This document shows positions 24,966-35,741 of a DNA stretch of 64,000 bases, in pieces. Position numbers and translations under genes: made by a program. The stretch is taken from positions 21,031,686-21,095,685 of the forward strand of contig OU015527.1 of assembly GCA_907165065.1 (NCBI GenBank). Direction: 5' to 3'. The notes under the pieces were generated by a model. It was not told the DNA's origin and did not search any database. It worked only from the letters and a program-made list of their open reading frames with translations. Numbering within the stretch: position 1 is the first letter of the stretch; the number at the start of each line of letters is the position of its first letter. This stretch comes from Caprimulgus europaeus (lineage: Eukaryota; Chordata; Aves; Caprimulgiformes; Caprimulgidae).

Positions 24966-25991
24966 GTTTTGGTAGTGGGTGGGCTGCAAGGGTGGCTTGT
25001 ATGAGAAGATACCAGAAGCTGTCCCCATGTTGGACAGAGCTAGTTCTATCCAGCTCCAAAATGGACCTGCCACTGGCCAAAGCTGGGCCCATCAGCAGTG
25101 CTGGGATACACCTTTGTGATAGCCTATTTAAGGAAGGGTAAAAAAAGCTGTGCAACAGCAGATGGGAGAGAAGACCAAGAAAATGCAAGAGAAACAACTC
25201 AAAAGACACCAAGATCAGGGAAGAAAGGCAGGGAGGACGTACTTCAGGCACTGGAGCAGAGGTTCTCCTGCAGCCCATGGAGAAGACCATGGTGAGGCAA
25301 GCTTTCCTGCTGCAGCCCATGGTGGATCTCATCAAAGCAGATATCCGCCTGCAGCCCATGATGGACTCCACGCTGGAGGAGGTGGATGTTCCCTGAAGGA
25401 AGCTGCAGCCCATGGAGAGAGAAGCTCATGCAGGATCAGGTTTTCTGGCAGAGCTGTGTTGCCATGGGAGACTCACACTGGAGCAGTCTGTTCCTGAGAG
25501 ACTGCACCCCATAGAAAGGACTCACTTCAGCATGTGGGAATGATTCACTCTGGAGCAGTTTGTGAAGGACTGTGTCCCATGGCAGAGGCCCCATGGGGAA
25601 GAGTGTGAGGAGGAAGGAGCAGCAGAGACAAAGTTTTCTCCAACTGACCACAACCCCCATTCTCTGTCCCCTTGAGCTGCCCGGGGAGAAGAGGTAAAAG
25701 AAGCAGAAGTGAAACTGAGCCTAGGAGGAAGGGAGGTGTAGGGGAAGGTTTTTTTGTTCTGTTTTTATTTCTCACTGTCCTACTCTGTTACAATTAATTG
25801 GCAATAAGTTAAACTAATTTCCCCAAGTTGAGTCTGTTTTGCCTGGGTTGGCAAACAGTAAATGACTTCCCTGTCCTTATCTCAACTCACAAGTCTTTTA
25901 TCTTATTTTCTACCGCTGTCCTTGTGATGGAGGGAGAGTGATAGAGCAGCTTGGTGAGCATCTGGCAGACAGCCAAGGTTAACTCACCACA
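24966..25991 (+). mobile_element. Long solo LTR of an avian endogenous retrovirus-like element
   Basis: About 1 kb matching an abundant bird LTR that I recognise. The 5' half reads 'tgagaagataccagaagctgt', 'caaaatggacctgccactgg' and a TATA-like TATTTAAGG at 25125-25133. The middle has repeated GCAGCCCATGG units. The 3' part reads 'aactaatttccccaagttga', a degenerate polyadenylation region (AATAAG near 25803), then 'tgatagagcagcttggtgag' and the terminus AACTCACCACA at 25991. The 5' end is uncertain (24966-24975). With a start at 24966 the flanks GAAAG (24961-24965) and GAGAG (25992-25996) agree at 4 of 5 bases. No retroviral coding sequence adjoins, so it is a solo LTR. The 160- and 115-codon frames on opposite strands inside it are by-products of the GC-rich repeats. 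Confidence 0.87.
25270..25430 (+). repeat. Degenerate tandem repeats inside the LTR
   Basis: GCAGCCCATGG-type cores start at 25270, 25312, 25351 and 25404, spaced 42, 39 and 53 bp. Weaker related units (CCATGGGAGACTCACACTGG, then CCCCATAGAAAGGACTCAC) continue to about 25590. Copy-number variation of such units is expected between copies of this LTR family. Confidence 0.8.
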
Positions 25992-25996
25992 GAGAG

Positions 25997-28900
25997 AGTA
26001 GCATTAAAGGACAGATTCTCTCATGACTTTATCTTCTCTTGTATTAGACGAGTCAAAAACAGTCAAGACCAAAATTTTACTCAAACAGTAAAATGCCACT
26101 CAGAATAAAAGAAGTAGTAGACTCTGGCCCTGAACAACTAGTTCTGAAAAGAAGGAACTTCCTCTGCCAAGGACTTGCCAACATTCTAGTACCAATTTTT
26201 TTCAAAGCACAAGCACCAAAGTGCTGATTTAGTTTTGTCATTAGATTTCATAATCACAAAATGCCCTCTAATTCTTCTGTACCAGAATATCCAGCAGTAC
26301 TAGAAGAATGCAGATTATACCCCCAAAAACAGCTGACATGAGGCATAGCAGTGTCAGAACACACTGTGGGAGACTGTTCCTGGAGCAGTGGATGCACAAG
26401 TGTTTTGTGCTGATCATGCAACTGCACACGTGGATTTAATGAACAGAGTAGAGGTTTTTCAGAAAGAGGTATAACATCCAGAAATAGTTATTTACTGTGC
26501 ATTTCACAAGGACAAAAGTATCTACAACAGAATACAGCTTCTGGTTGTTACACCAGCGTGGAGCAGGTGGAGCAGGCAGTCCCACTTCAGTCTTTTTATT
26601 ACTTAAAGAGAGAAGTATTGGGAAGGATCTTACATTACTGAGCTTTACCTCTTGCAGCGATGCCGCTCATGTCTCTGAAATGAAGAAGGAACTAATATTT
26701 ACAATGACATATCTGCAGAGTTTGAGGCTTCTCTAATTCCAGCTTACTTATTTAAGTGTATCAAAGACTGTCTATTAATTATATACAGCCTCTAAACCCC
26801 TGATTAGCACCAGAGAGGTAGCCTGGCAACTCCATTCACCTCTAGCCTGAGACATTATCTGGAGTCATAGCTACTCAGAATATGGAGTTATCCTCAGCAA
26901 GTGAAAATAACTTTCCAGTCATCCCTCTAGTTACCTCTCTGTGCCTTTAATATGCTCTCAGTATTTCTAATGTAGGAAGAGCTGTAGAGAAGGAGGTACA
27001 GGTGATGGCTATACTAGACAACATTCTTGTAAGATCTAAGTGGCAGAGGCAGTGCTCTGAGGCTTCTGCAAAATGAGTCCAGCTTCCTTGCAAGCCAGTG
27101 GGAATGAGATTCTAAACAGCCTGCAGCCCATGCTACCCTCACTTAACATATTGAAACAAGTACAATTCATATTAGGAAAACTGACCACATACAAAATTGC
27201 ACCCTGTCTCAAACACACAGTAAAATGCAATAGCATAATGAGCTTGCATGAGCTTGGAGCTTGCATGAAGAACATATTTTACTTCACCTTTTAAATAACC
27301 ATACATATAATCAGCTGTAACAACTCAGTGGTGCACAGTAGACACAATAAATCAGCCTTGCATCTGAACCATGTGTTAGGTATAATATATTTGTTGGTAT
27401 GTGCAGATATATATTAACCTTTTTTTATTTCCTCTTTTACTGGTTTTACATCTATATGTGTCAAATAAGTTCAATTCTTGCTAACATAAGCGAAAGAAAT
27501 GACAACTCCCTAGATATTAATAACTTGTAGACTTTAAAAGTGCAATTTAACCAAACGCTCTGGGTGTAAATTATCCCTCCTGTAGATTACAGACACCATT
27601 GTTACATTGTGGCACACAAAATGACCGCTGGCTAGTAGAACTGCTATGATGTCATGTGGTTTTAATAAAAAAGTAGTAATTCATGCATTTCTGATGCATG
27701 TCCAACAATGGTAACACGCTGTCCCCATAACAGAGCATGGTACTTCTGCTGTACAATTGTATTTCATTTGAGAGCTTTCAGAAAACACAAATTTATACAA
27801 TATGCAGAGTGATGAATCACCAAATAAGGCCACATACAATTAGGTGTAATAAATTATACAAAACATGCAGGCCTTTCGAGTGGGATCCAGAATTCTGAAT
27901 TGAGTGCTTTCTGCTCCATATGTACCACCAAGGGAGATAGAATCTCCTCAGGAGGACAATCTGAGCAACTCATAAATTGGGCAAGCGATTAGGAAATCAC
28001 TGTGCCTGAAACCTCACCCGATGCAGATGCAGATGCCGGAGTCAGGGCTGCAGGCATGCCCCTCCACATCCTCCAGCTCAGAGACTGGCTTCACTGAGTA
28101 GGTGAACGTATCCTGGTGTTTTACTGAGAGATAAAGCAAAGCAAAAGGGATGAAAAAACTCTCCCCCTCCCTATAGCTTCTTGTTTCCTACTCCTTGTAA
28201 CAACATGGAAACTTTCTCACCACGGTGCCACAGTTTCATTCCAGTGCTGAGATAATGTGGTGACATGCAGAGACAGGGACCCTGTGCTTTCAGCAAGCAC
28301 AGGACTCTTGCTGTTGCAGCCTCCTCTCTCATGACTAAAAGACTGGAGGATGATGAGGACAATCAACGTTTTTCTGACATGCAATCTTTCTCATGCTGTG
28401 ATGAGGGCTGAACCGAAGTCTCCCACCAGTTGGCTGACTGCCTTTGTTATCTCATGAGTGATTGCTGCTCCTTTTTCTCCTGAGACAAAAAAATTGATTA
28501 CGTCAGCATTTGGATGAGACTCTGATCTGCCAATAAGCAGTCACATACATTTGGAGGATAGCAACTGGGTGGTGTCCTGTGTCTTATGATTCATAAACAA
28601 GAAGTTCAGCAGCACTGAGAGCTCCACGTGAATCTCTGAAGTAGACCTCTGGGCACACCAGGGACTCTGAAATCAAAGAAGGATGTGACTGGGGCTAAGC
28701 AGCAGTTGAAAGAGGGAATATATGGACCTCAGTTTTACACTCTCATGGCACAATTCCACCCAACTTCTGGTTTAGCTATCAAAGCCCTTTATTGGGTGTA
28801 GTTCATGCTTTCATCTTGACATAAACAACTGGATCTTCAAATTAGGATGAACTATGGTTGAATTACTGATTTTTCCAGATGTTTGTTGTGCTTCCAGATG

Positions 28901-31694
28901 TTTGATCTTTTAAAACTAAGACTAAAAAAAAAAAGCTAACATGAGAGTATGACATGCTTATCTTAGATTTATATTTTATATGAATATGCAGACCTACCAG
29001 GAACTCTAGGACAAAAGTAACCTTTGATGTTTTGGTGATGTAGCCATTGTCTTTTCAAAATGGTGAGATGTTCACTGATGGATATTCACTGAAGAAAGTG
29101 CCTATGTCAAAATAGACGCATACAGGAAAATATTCTTTGTTCCTTTAAATAAAAAATGAGAAGGGAGCAGAAAAGTTTTCTGCACTAATAGAATTCTCTG
29201 AATGGTCTTCTCAGTTTTATGCAAAATATTTATTATTTTCAGGACCTCAGTATTACAAATTTTTCAGTCTTGGAGGGAAATGTTATATACAGAGGAAAAT
29301 AGAAGCTACATAAATAATTATTAGTGGATTAAAAATAACTTTCCCATGAGTACACGGTTAAAAATTTTTATTTTTTTTTAAAAAAAAAGGAACACACGAT
29401 TACTGGAGCTCTATTTGTTAATGCTTCCTGGCCAGGAAAACATCAAATAACACTTGGAAACAAACTGGCAGAAAACCAAAGCTCCCTGCAAGTGCAAGTA
29501 TGAGACAATGAAATTAATACAACCTACAGTTCATTTAATTGTGCATGGTTAAAAAAAAATACAAAACAAAACTCTTTCTTTCAACATGGTTATTCTTTCT
29601 TCATCATGTACTTTTTTCCCCACTTAAAGAGAAGCATTTGACAAATTCTTGTCAGCTTGATCATCTGAGATGGCAGTATTTTCAAAGATAAACAGTCTGA
29701 TTATGCAGAAGATCCACAACTCTGAACTAGAACTGCAATATTCAAGCAACTTTTGCTACTCGGAGAAATTTTTGTCTAAAGATCCTCAGATGGTATCAGT
29801 GCTTTATTATCAGTTTGAATTTCAGTCTTTATGTGTGTTCCTATACATTTTCAGAACCTTATCACAGACAGAGATGTAAGAGCCTGAGCCCTTCTGTTAA
29901 TTTTGTGCCATCCCTCTCTGGAGGGGTTTTAGGAGGATTACTAGGGCATTTTATATCACATGATTACAAGAATTACCTGAGAGGGTCAGAACTTCCAGCC
30001 TAACACATTTTCTCTAAGAAGGGTCAAAAGCAATTTCCCAGAGAGTTGCCTTTAGACCAAAGCAAGGATACAGTCAGACTTCCCCTAAATTCTCTCTAGA
30101 TACCCAAAATTTGCAGCTTGTTGGGTTCCTGAGTCAGAGGTGATTTTTTCACATCTTTAGAAGGCTTCAGGTATTTGTCTTCCAGTAGCTAGTTCAATTT
30201 TCATTTGACCCTGTGTGAAATGTTAGGTTTCACAGCATCCTGTGGTAAAGAATTTCCACCATGTAATTATCTATTGTGTGTGTAAGATCCATCTCCTCTG
30301 ATTGTCCTGACTTGTCCTTCTCTGGACATTCTCTAAAGCTACAACAACCATTTTGATAGCAAAAAAATATAGGACCCACCATAGGTTTATACAGTGGTAA
30401 AATTCTATTCTCTGTACTCTTTCCTACTTCTTTCCTAATAATTACCAACAGTGAGTGTGCTTTTTTGACAACTAAGCTGATATTGTCATGAAACTGTCTG
30501 CTATAAACTCAAGATCTCATTTCAGAGTCATTATAGTCAGCTCATGGACCATATATTTTATATTTTCCCCATAAACTCATGGGTAAAGGAAGAGCAAGGA
30601 GAGGTGCATCAGTCCATATTTATCTTGTTAAATTTCACCTCCCATTTTAAACCCCAAGTACAAAGTCCCATAAAGTTCCTCTGCAGTTCTTCACAGGTAC
30701 CTCCGTCATTACTACCCCTCAATGACTTGGTTTTGTCAGCAAACTTTGTAACCTCTCTATTCACCCTCAAAAACGTTTCCTAGGTCTGTGGCAGTCAGTT
30801 GTTATGCACATCTGCACACCCATGCAGTAAAGGGAGAGAAGCTATAGAGTGTTAGAGCTATGGTGGGGAAGAGCAAAACAGCCATAGGTTTGAATTATTT
30901 GCTTATGCATTCATTTGAATCTAGGCTGATGAGGAAAAAATGGGAAAAAATCAATCTTTTGGGAAAATTAATCTCTAAAGCATAGTCCCGTTCATTAAGT
31001 AAAATTCCTGCAGGGCACATTAGTTGCCTACATTTTAGTGGAGTGTAGACTTTAATCCAGCTTAACTAAATCACACTTAAATCAATTTAGAACCCCTTTA
31101 ACAGACTTAAGGGAAGAAATATATCACAAAGTAGCTGTTTGCTATTACTTTCATAGCAGAGCTACTATAGTAGATTACAGGTGTTGCTACCATGCATACT
31201 TGTCCAGGGTGCATGAGAAATGTGACACCTCAACACATTGCATTGTTACTAGAAATAGCAAATGGACCCACAATAGTCTTCCAGCATACTTTATTGTGAC
31301 AGGAAGCAGAAATATTCTCCCAATTCTTCATTACTTTTTTATTTATTTACATGCTAATTTATTAACAGGTAGGCATTGTTCAGAAATGCTGTTGTATTAT
31401 TCACAGTCGAGCCCTCCTTCTAGCAAACTTGAGCTAGCTTGTGAGCTAGTTTGTGTCTTGGGTCAATAAATTCTGACACTTTTGGACATATGGAAACCAG
31501 GAGGATCCATATCAGATGCGACTGCTGCCTCCTGTTAATGCGTGGCTCCTTGAGCCTCCCAAAGTCAGTGCATGTGGACAGAATTTGATAAATGGCATAG
31601 GAGATACATGAGCTAAGAAATTCCCAAGCTAAATAGAAGTAGACTTAACACAGAAATAGTGCTGTAAAAATGCCTTTGGAAGCAGTGAATAACA
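25997..31694. other. Non-coding AT-rich interval
   Basis: About 5.7 kb with no recognisable gene or repeat family. There is an A/T homopolymer patch at 29353-29388. Short frames (for example 27036-27275 minus against 27073-27294 plus) oppose each other and are uninformative. Confidence 0.45.
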
Positions 31695-31812
31695 CACAAC
31701 CTGGAGGTTGTGGAGGGATGGAAGTAGGAGTGACGGCCTTCGGGGTCGATCAGTTGGAACCATGGCCATTCATTGCACCACCCCAAAGTTGTGGGGCTCT
31801 AGGGGGGAAGAT
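31695..31812. other. Short structured segment with a local CpG cluster
   Basis: CACAACCT-GG-AGGTTGTG (31695-31712) is a perfect 8-bp inverted repeat. It is followed by CGGCC-TTCGG-GGTCG (31734-31748), a small hairpin with one G-T pair, and by CCCCA...TGGGG (about 31780-31795). Three to four CpGs fall within about 20 bases in a CpG-poor neighbourhood. No known RNA or element was recognised. Confidence 0.4.
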
Positions 31813-33253
31813 AGAATAAAAGACTCCAAGTTTTTCTAAATTAGTCAATTACAGTTGTCAATTAAGTAGTCTGGGGTAATGTTAGTTTCTACACATTAAT
31901 GCAACCTTTTCCTGGCAGCCTACAGTCCATATACATCTGCACTGCCTCTGCATGCCTGCCACATCAGCTGATTCTCTTTTCATGTTTTCTGATGGCACCT
32001 GATGCCTGCCAAAGGCTCCTGAAAGATTGATCTGGCCTTCAGCAAGGGAAATAACCTCATACTAATAATTCTTCTCTTTTTTTTTCCATCCTCTGCTGTA
32101 GTCTTTGGCCTGAAATAACAACATAATTGAAATGCAAATAAGTAAGACAGAAATCAATAGAAATAGCTATCTTCTTTTAGTTCTTTGAATTTGTGACTTA
32201 TGGCAAGAACACTGTGTGACTGAGAAAACAGCCAGTGACTTTTGAGCACCATGTGTAATGATAATGTATGTCCAGTGAAAATTAAGAAGCCATTTCCTGA
32301 GGCTGCCTTACTTTGCTGCTGGCTGGCTGTTTTTAAGTTAACAGCACAGTAGTGCACTCTGTGCAACCAAATGCAGTTTATCATCTAACTATGGTAAAAA
32401 CAAAATAGCTTCACTAGAGTATGTTCATGAGCAGAGAGCCAAAACCTATTCCTAAAGTGCCAAAGCCTTTGTTAACACATTGTGAATTTTCTGATGAAAG
32501 TTGCAGGTTGTCAGGAAATGCTCAGTGAGGTAAAATTTGAGGGACCTTCTTTAAACACAGCTGTCTTGGGGGTGGTGTGGAATGATAGGTTACTATACGA
32601 AATGCCTGAGAGGAATGCTGTCCACTCTGTGTCCTCCTATAGTACAGCCATTGTTGATAAAGGCTATCTTCCTTTTGTTGATGTTCATTGTGGAGAGAAA
32701 TGCACTAGTTATTTACTGGTGAAAATGACATGGCAATAACAAGCAATGGAAGACAGTGTTGTTTTTAATTTTGCATTGATGCCCCTCTACAGAGTCATGC
32801 ATTTCTCACATTAATCTTCTCAAAGCCCTTATTGTCTTGGCTTCCTGTTACAAACCAGGCTGGTGATGGCAGCCCCATGAAATCCCATTAGCATACTGAG
32901 AGCAGTGTATTACAGTACCAGGCAAGAGAATAAATGCAGAACAATAAGTATAATAGGGAATGCATTACTCCAAAATGAAACAGCAGCTCTGTACTGCATG
33001 CCAGTTCTATGGAGGTGCCTCCTCTGTTCCTCGAAAATAAATAAACAGCATTTTCACTGTCAAGTAAAATCTGCCTGGTTTGAGCCAAAGAAAACAGAGA
33101 TGCAAGATACGCAGCAAGCCCAGGTACAACTGTCTCTCTCCCTGTTCATCGACCCTGTTTTAATCTCTTTGAAAGACTGTCCTTCAGTTATAAAAAGCTA
33201 ACTATTTTTTGATCTACAGATATAACTGGACCCTGCAAACAGTTGAACTTATT
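31813..33253. other. Non-coding interval
   Basis: An 85-codon frame at 32482-32739 (+) starts near an acceptor-like 'agttgcag', but it lacks a domain or a matching exon partner. Otherwise nothing was seen. Confidence 0.4.
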
Positions 33254-33573
33254 TTAGTGTTTTATTCTTTGCTTTGCCAGCATCAATGGCAGCACATGAT
33301 GATAGCCTTCAGTGGAGAGGTTGTCTTTAAAACAAGCAGGGTTAATTTTTAGTGTTATTTTTTTGAAGCCTGGACTAGAAGGTAAGTTGCTAGTTTGTAG
33401 CCAGGCAAGCAACAGCTTGCTTTGGATGAGTAGGAAGACAGCTGGGTTATCAACATATGCTAATACATCAGTAATGCTGACAGTTCGCAGGGCCAGGTCT
33501 GGATACATCCTCTCCTTAGGAGGTCTTAATGGTCTTGGTGTAAAGGTACATACAGTAAGCAACTGCCAGTCAC
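33254..33573 (-). other. Candidate minus-strand terminal exon (low confidence)
   Basis: On the minus strand, CTTTTTTTCCAAAG provides an acceptor with a short pyrimidine run just before 33573. About 106 codons then stay open to a TAA at 33256-33254. The peptide begins with a proline/arginine-rich segment (TFTPRPLRPPKERMYPDL) and continues with mixed composition. An equally long frame exists on the plus strand (33312-33602), and a plus-strand donor-like GTAAGT lies near 33381, so the direction is not secure. No family recognised. Confidence 0.13.
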
Positions 33574-33608
33574 CTTTGGAAAAAAAGTGCAAAATGTACT
33601 AAGATAAG

Positions 33609-34271
33609 GTACAACCCTGCAGAAGAATTAACATTTACCTTTGCCTTGGACAGGGATTGTAAAAGTATCTTAAAAAATGTGGATTCCCACTGCCTATCAA
33701 AAACTGTGTGTTCAGAGGTGGAGAGGCAGCTGTGTTTTTCCAGAATTAAAAGGATGATCAATTTGAAAGGCTTTTAAGAAAAACTGTCAATCATTTAGAA
33801 AGAGAAAATCAGACTAGGTATTGGCATATTGTTTCTGATGACTAATCACTTTCTAGTTTTAAATATAGGTTGTAATTCTGAAAGTGGAAACAGTAAGTTT
33901 GGACTTTTTCATAAATGCCAGATGCAAAGTTTCTGTGTTAGTAACTTAAGATGATATAATGACATGGAATATATAATTTTATGTCTGAAATAGTTTAATT
34001 TCTAAGTGGGGCTGTGGCTTAGCAAGCAGGTCCAAGAGGTCCCTTAGACCACCAGATCTCCAGTGAGCTCTAGGCTCTCTCCTTGCAGATAAGCTTACAG
34101 AAGTGGAGTAAAATATGAAATGAGAACATGTTGCTGAAGATTTGTATTAGGACAAACATTTGCAAGTTTGGTTGATCAGCTGAATATAACTGAAATGCAT
34201 TGACACTGGACTTAGTATTAACGGACCTGTGGAAGGATCATTTTTTATCATTTAAAAATATTTTTTTGTGA
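33609..34271. other. Non-coding interval
   Basis: AT-rich sequence up to the truncated 5' edge of the CR1 fragment. Nothing recognised. Confidence 0.5.
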
Positions 34272-34526
34272 GGATGGTGAGACACTGGAACAGGCTGCCC
34301 AAGGAAGTCGTGGATGCCCCCTCCCTGGAAGTGTTCAAGGCCAGGCTGGATGAGACTTTGAGCAACCTGGTCTAGTGGAAGGTGTCCCTGCTGATGGCAG
34401 GGGGGTTGGAACTAGATGATCTTTAAGGTCTCTTCCAGCCCAAACCATTCTATGATTCTATGATTCTATGATTCTATGATTCTATGATTCTATGATTCTA
34501 TGATTCTATGATTCTATGATTCTATG
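34272..34526 (+). mobile_element. CR1 LINE 3' end, 5'-truncated
   Basis: From about 34272 the sequence reads 'gatggtgagacactggaaca', 'ggctgcccaaggaagtcgtg', 'aaggccaggctggatgagac', then 'ggggggttggaactagatga' and 'cttccagcccaaaccattct', the standard end of an avian CR1 element. It ends in ten tandem ATTCTATG octamers. Only the last part of ORF2 and the 3' UTR remain, which is the usual 5' truncation of CR1 after target-primed reverse transcription. No coding capacity. Confidence 0.96.
34447..34526 (+). repeat. (ATTCTATG)10 CR1 tail
   Basis: Ten uninterrupted perfect copies of the 8-bp unit occupy 80 bp. CR1 elements normally end in only a few copies, so this tail has probably expanded as a microsatellite. 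Confidence 0.97.
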
Positions 34527-35283
34527 ATAATTGATGTTGTTTGGTATAGTCTCCTGTCATCCCCTTTGTAAAATTAAAATACTAAATTAAAAATTTTTTA
34601 AAAAACCAACAAAACAACCACCCAATCACAAACAAACAATGCAAACCTGGCTGTAAACATAAAAAAACCCAGGCATTGTTGTGTGATAGCTGTGTGTTTA
34701 ATCTTTCCAGATAGTTTAGGCCTACTTTGAGACATGAAAAACAAGTAAGGTCTTCATGAATTAGGACAAAGATGAGGATGGGACAGGAGCATGAAACCTG
34801 AACATCTACAGAAGATTAGAAGAAAAGTTCCACTCAGGAGTTCAGACTGAGGTTAGATGAAGGTTTGAAGATAAGAAATGCAAGTGAGGGCTGACACACA
34901 GAAAAGCATTTAGTCTGTGCTAGTTTCATTTAAGCTTTCAGGCAGTTTCTTTCTTGTCCCAGAAAAATGAGGGTTGCATAACAAGCATAACAAACAGTGG
35001 ATACGGGCCTTGTATGAGCATGAAGGGACTTGCTAGGATTTCTCATCTTAGTGTATCAAAGAAAATGCCCACACGGATTTTGCACAGAAACACAGAACCT
35101 AGAAAGGACCGTTTTGGTCATCAAGTATAGACAAGTATGCAGGAGGAGGCCCTTCAGTATAATAGATGAAAAATTACTTTGAACTGCAGGAAGGGAGCAT
35201 GAGAGCTCAACAATGTTGCTCCTATAGGCTGCTCCAGAATCCATAAAACCTCACTTGCTCAGCAGCACATGCTGACATGTTCA
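34527..35283. other. Non-coding interval between two CR1 fragments
   Basis: Contains an A/T- and CAAA-rich low-complexity patch at about 34575-34640. No gene recognised. Confidence 0.5.
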
Positions 35284-35741
35284 CTGGAGCATGTCCAGAG
35301 AAGGGCAACAAAGCTGGTGAAGGGCCTGGAACACATCTTATGAGGAGCAGCTGAGGGAACTGGGGTTGTTGAGCCTGGAGAAGAGGAGGATGAGGGGAGA
35401 TCTTCTTGCTCTCTAAAACTACCTGAAAGGAGGTTGTAGTGAGGTGGATGGTGATCTCTTCTCCCAAATAACAAGTGATAGGACAAGAGGAAATGGCCTC
35501 AAGTTGTGCCAATGGAGGTTTAGATTGGATACGAGGAAGAATTTATTTACGGAAGGGGTTATCGGGCATTGGCACAGGTTGCCCAGGGTAGCGGTGGAGT
35601 CCCCATCCCTGGAGGTATTTAACAATAGTGTAGAAATAGTGCTTAGGGACATGGTTTAATTGGGGACTTGTCAGTGTTGGGTTAATGATTAGACTTGATG
35701 ATCTTAAAGTTTTTTTCCAGTCTAGGAAATTTTGTGTTTAG
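35284..35741 (+). mobile_element. CR1 LINE fragment (ORF2 end and 3' UTR)
   Basis: Reads 'ctggagcatgtccagagaag' and 'ggcaacaaagctggtgaagg', then 'gaggagcagctgagggaact', 'gttgagcctggagaagagga', 'gataggacaagaggaaatgg' and 'cacaggttgcccagggtagc'. This is the terminal ORF2 coding region and 3' UTR of a CR1 element in plus orientation. The tail is decayed (about 'gatcttaaagtttttttcca' to 'aattttgtgttta') with no intact octamers. Frames on both strands inside it are remnants. It is clearly older than the copy about 0.8 kb upstream. Confidence 0.95.

Noticed and set aside
24931-25497. Opposing 160-codon (-) and 115-codon (+) frames
   Set aside because: Both fall in the 25-kb LTR and its GCAGCCCATGG array. 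They are by-products of repeat composition.
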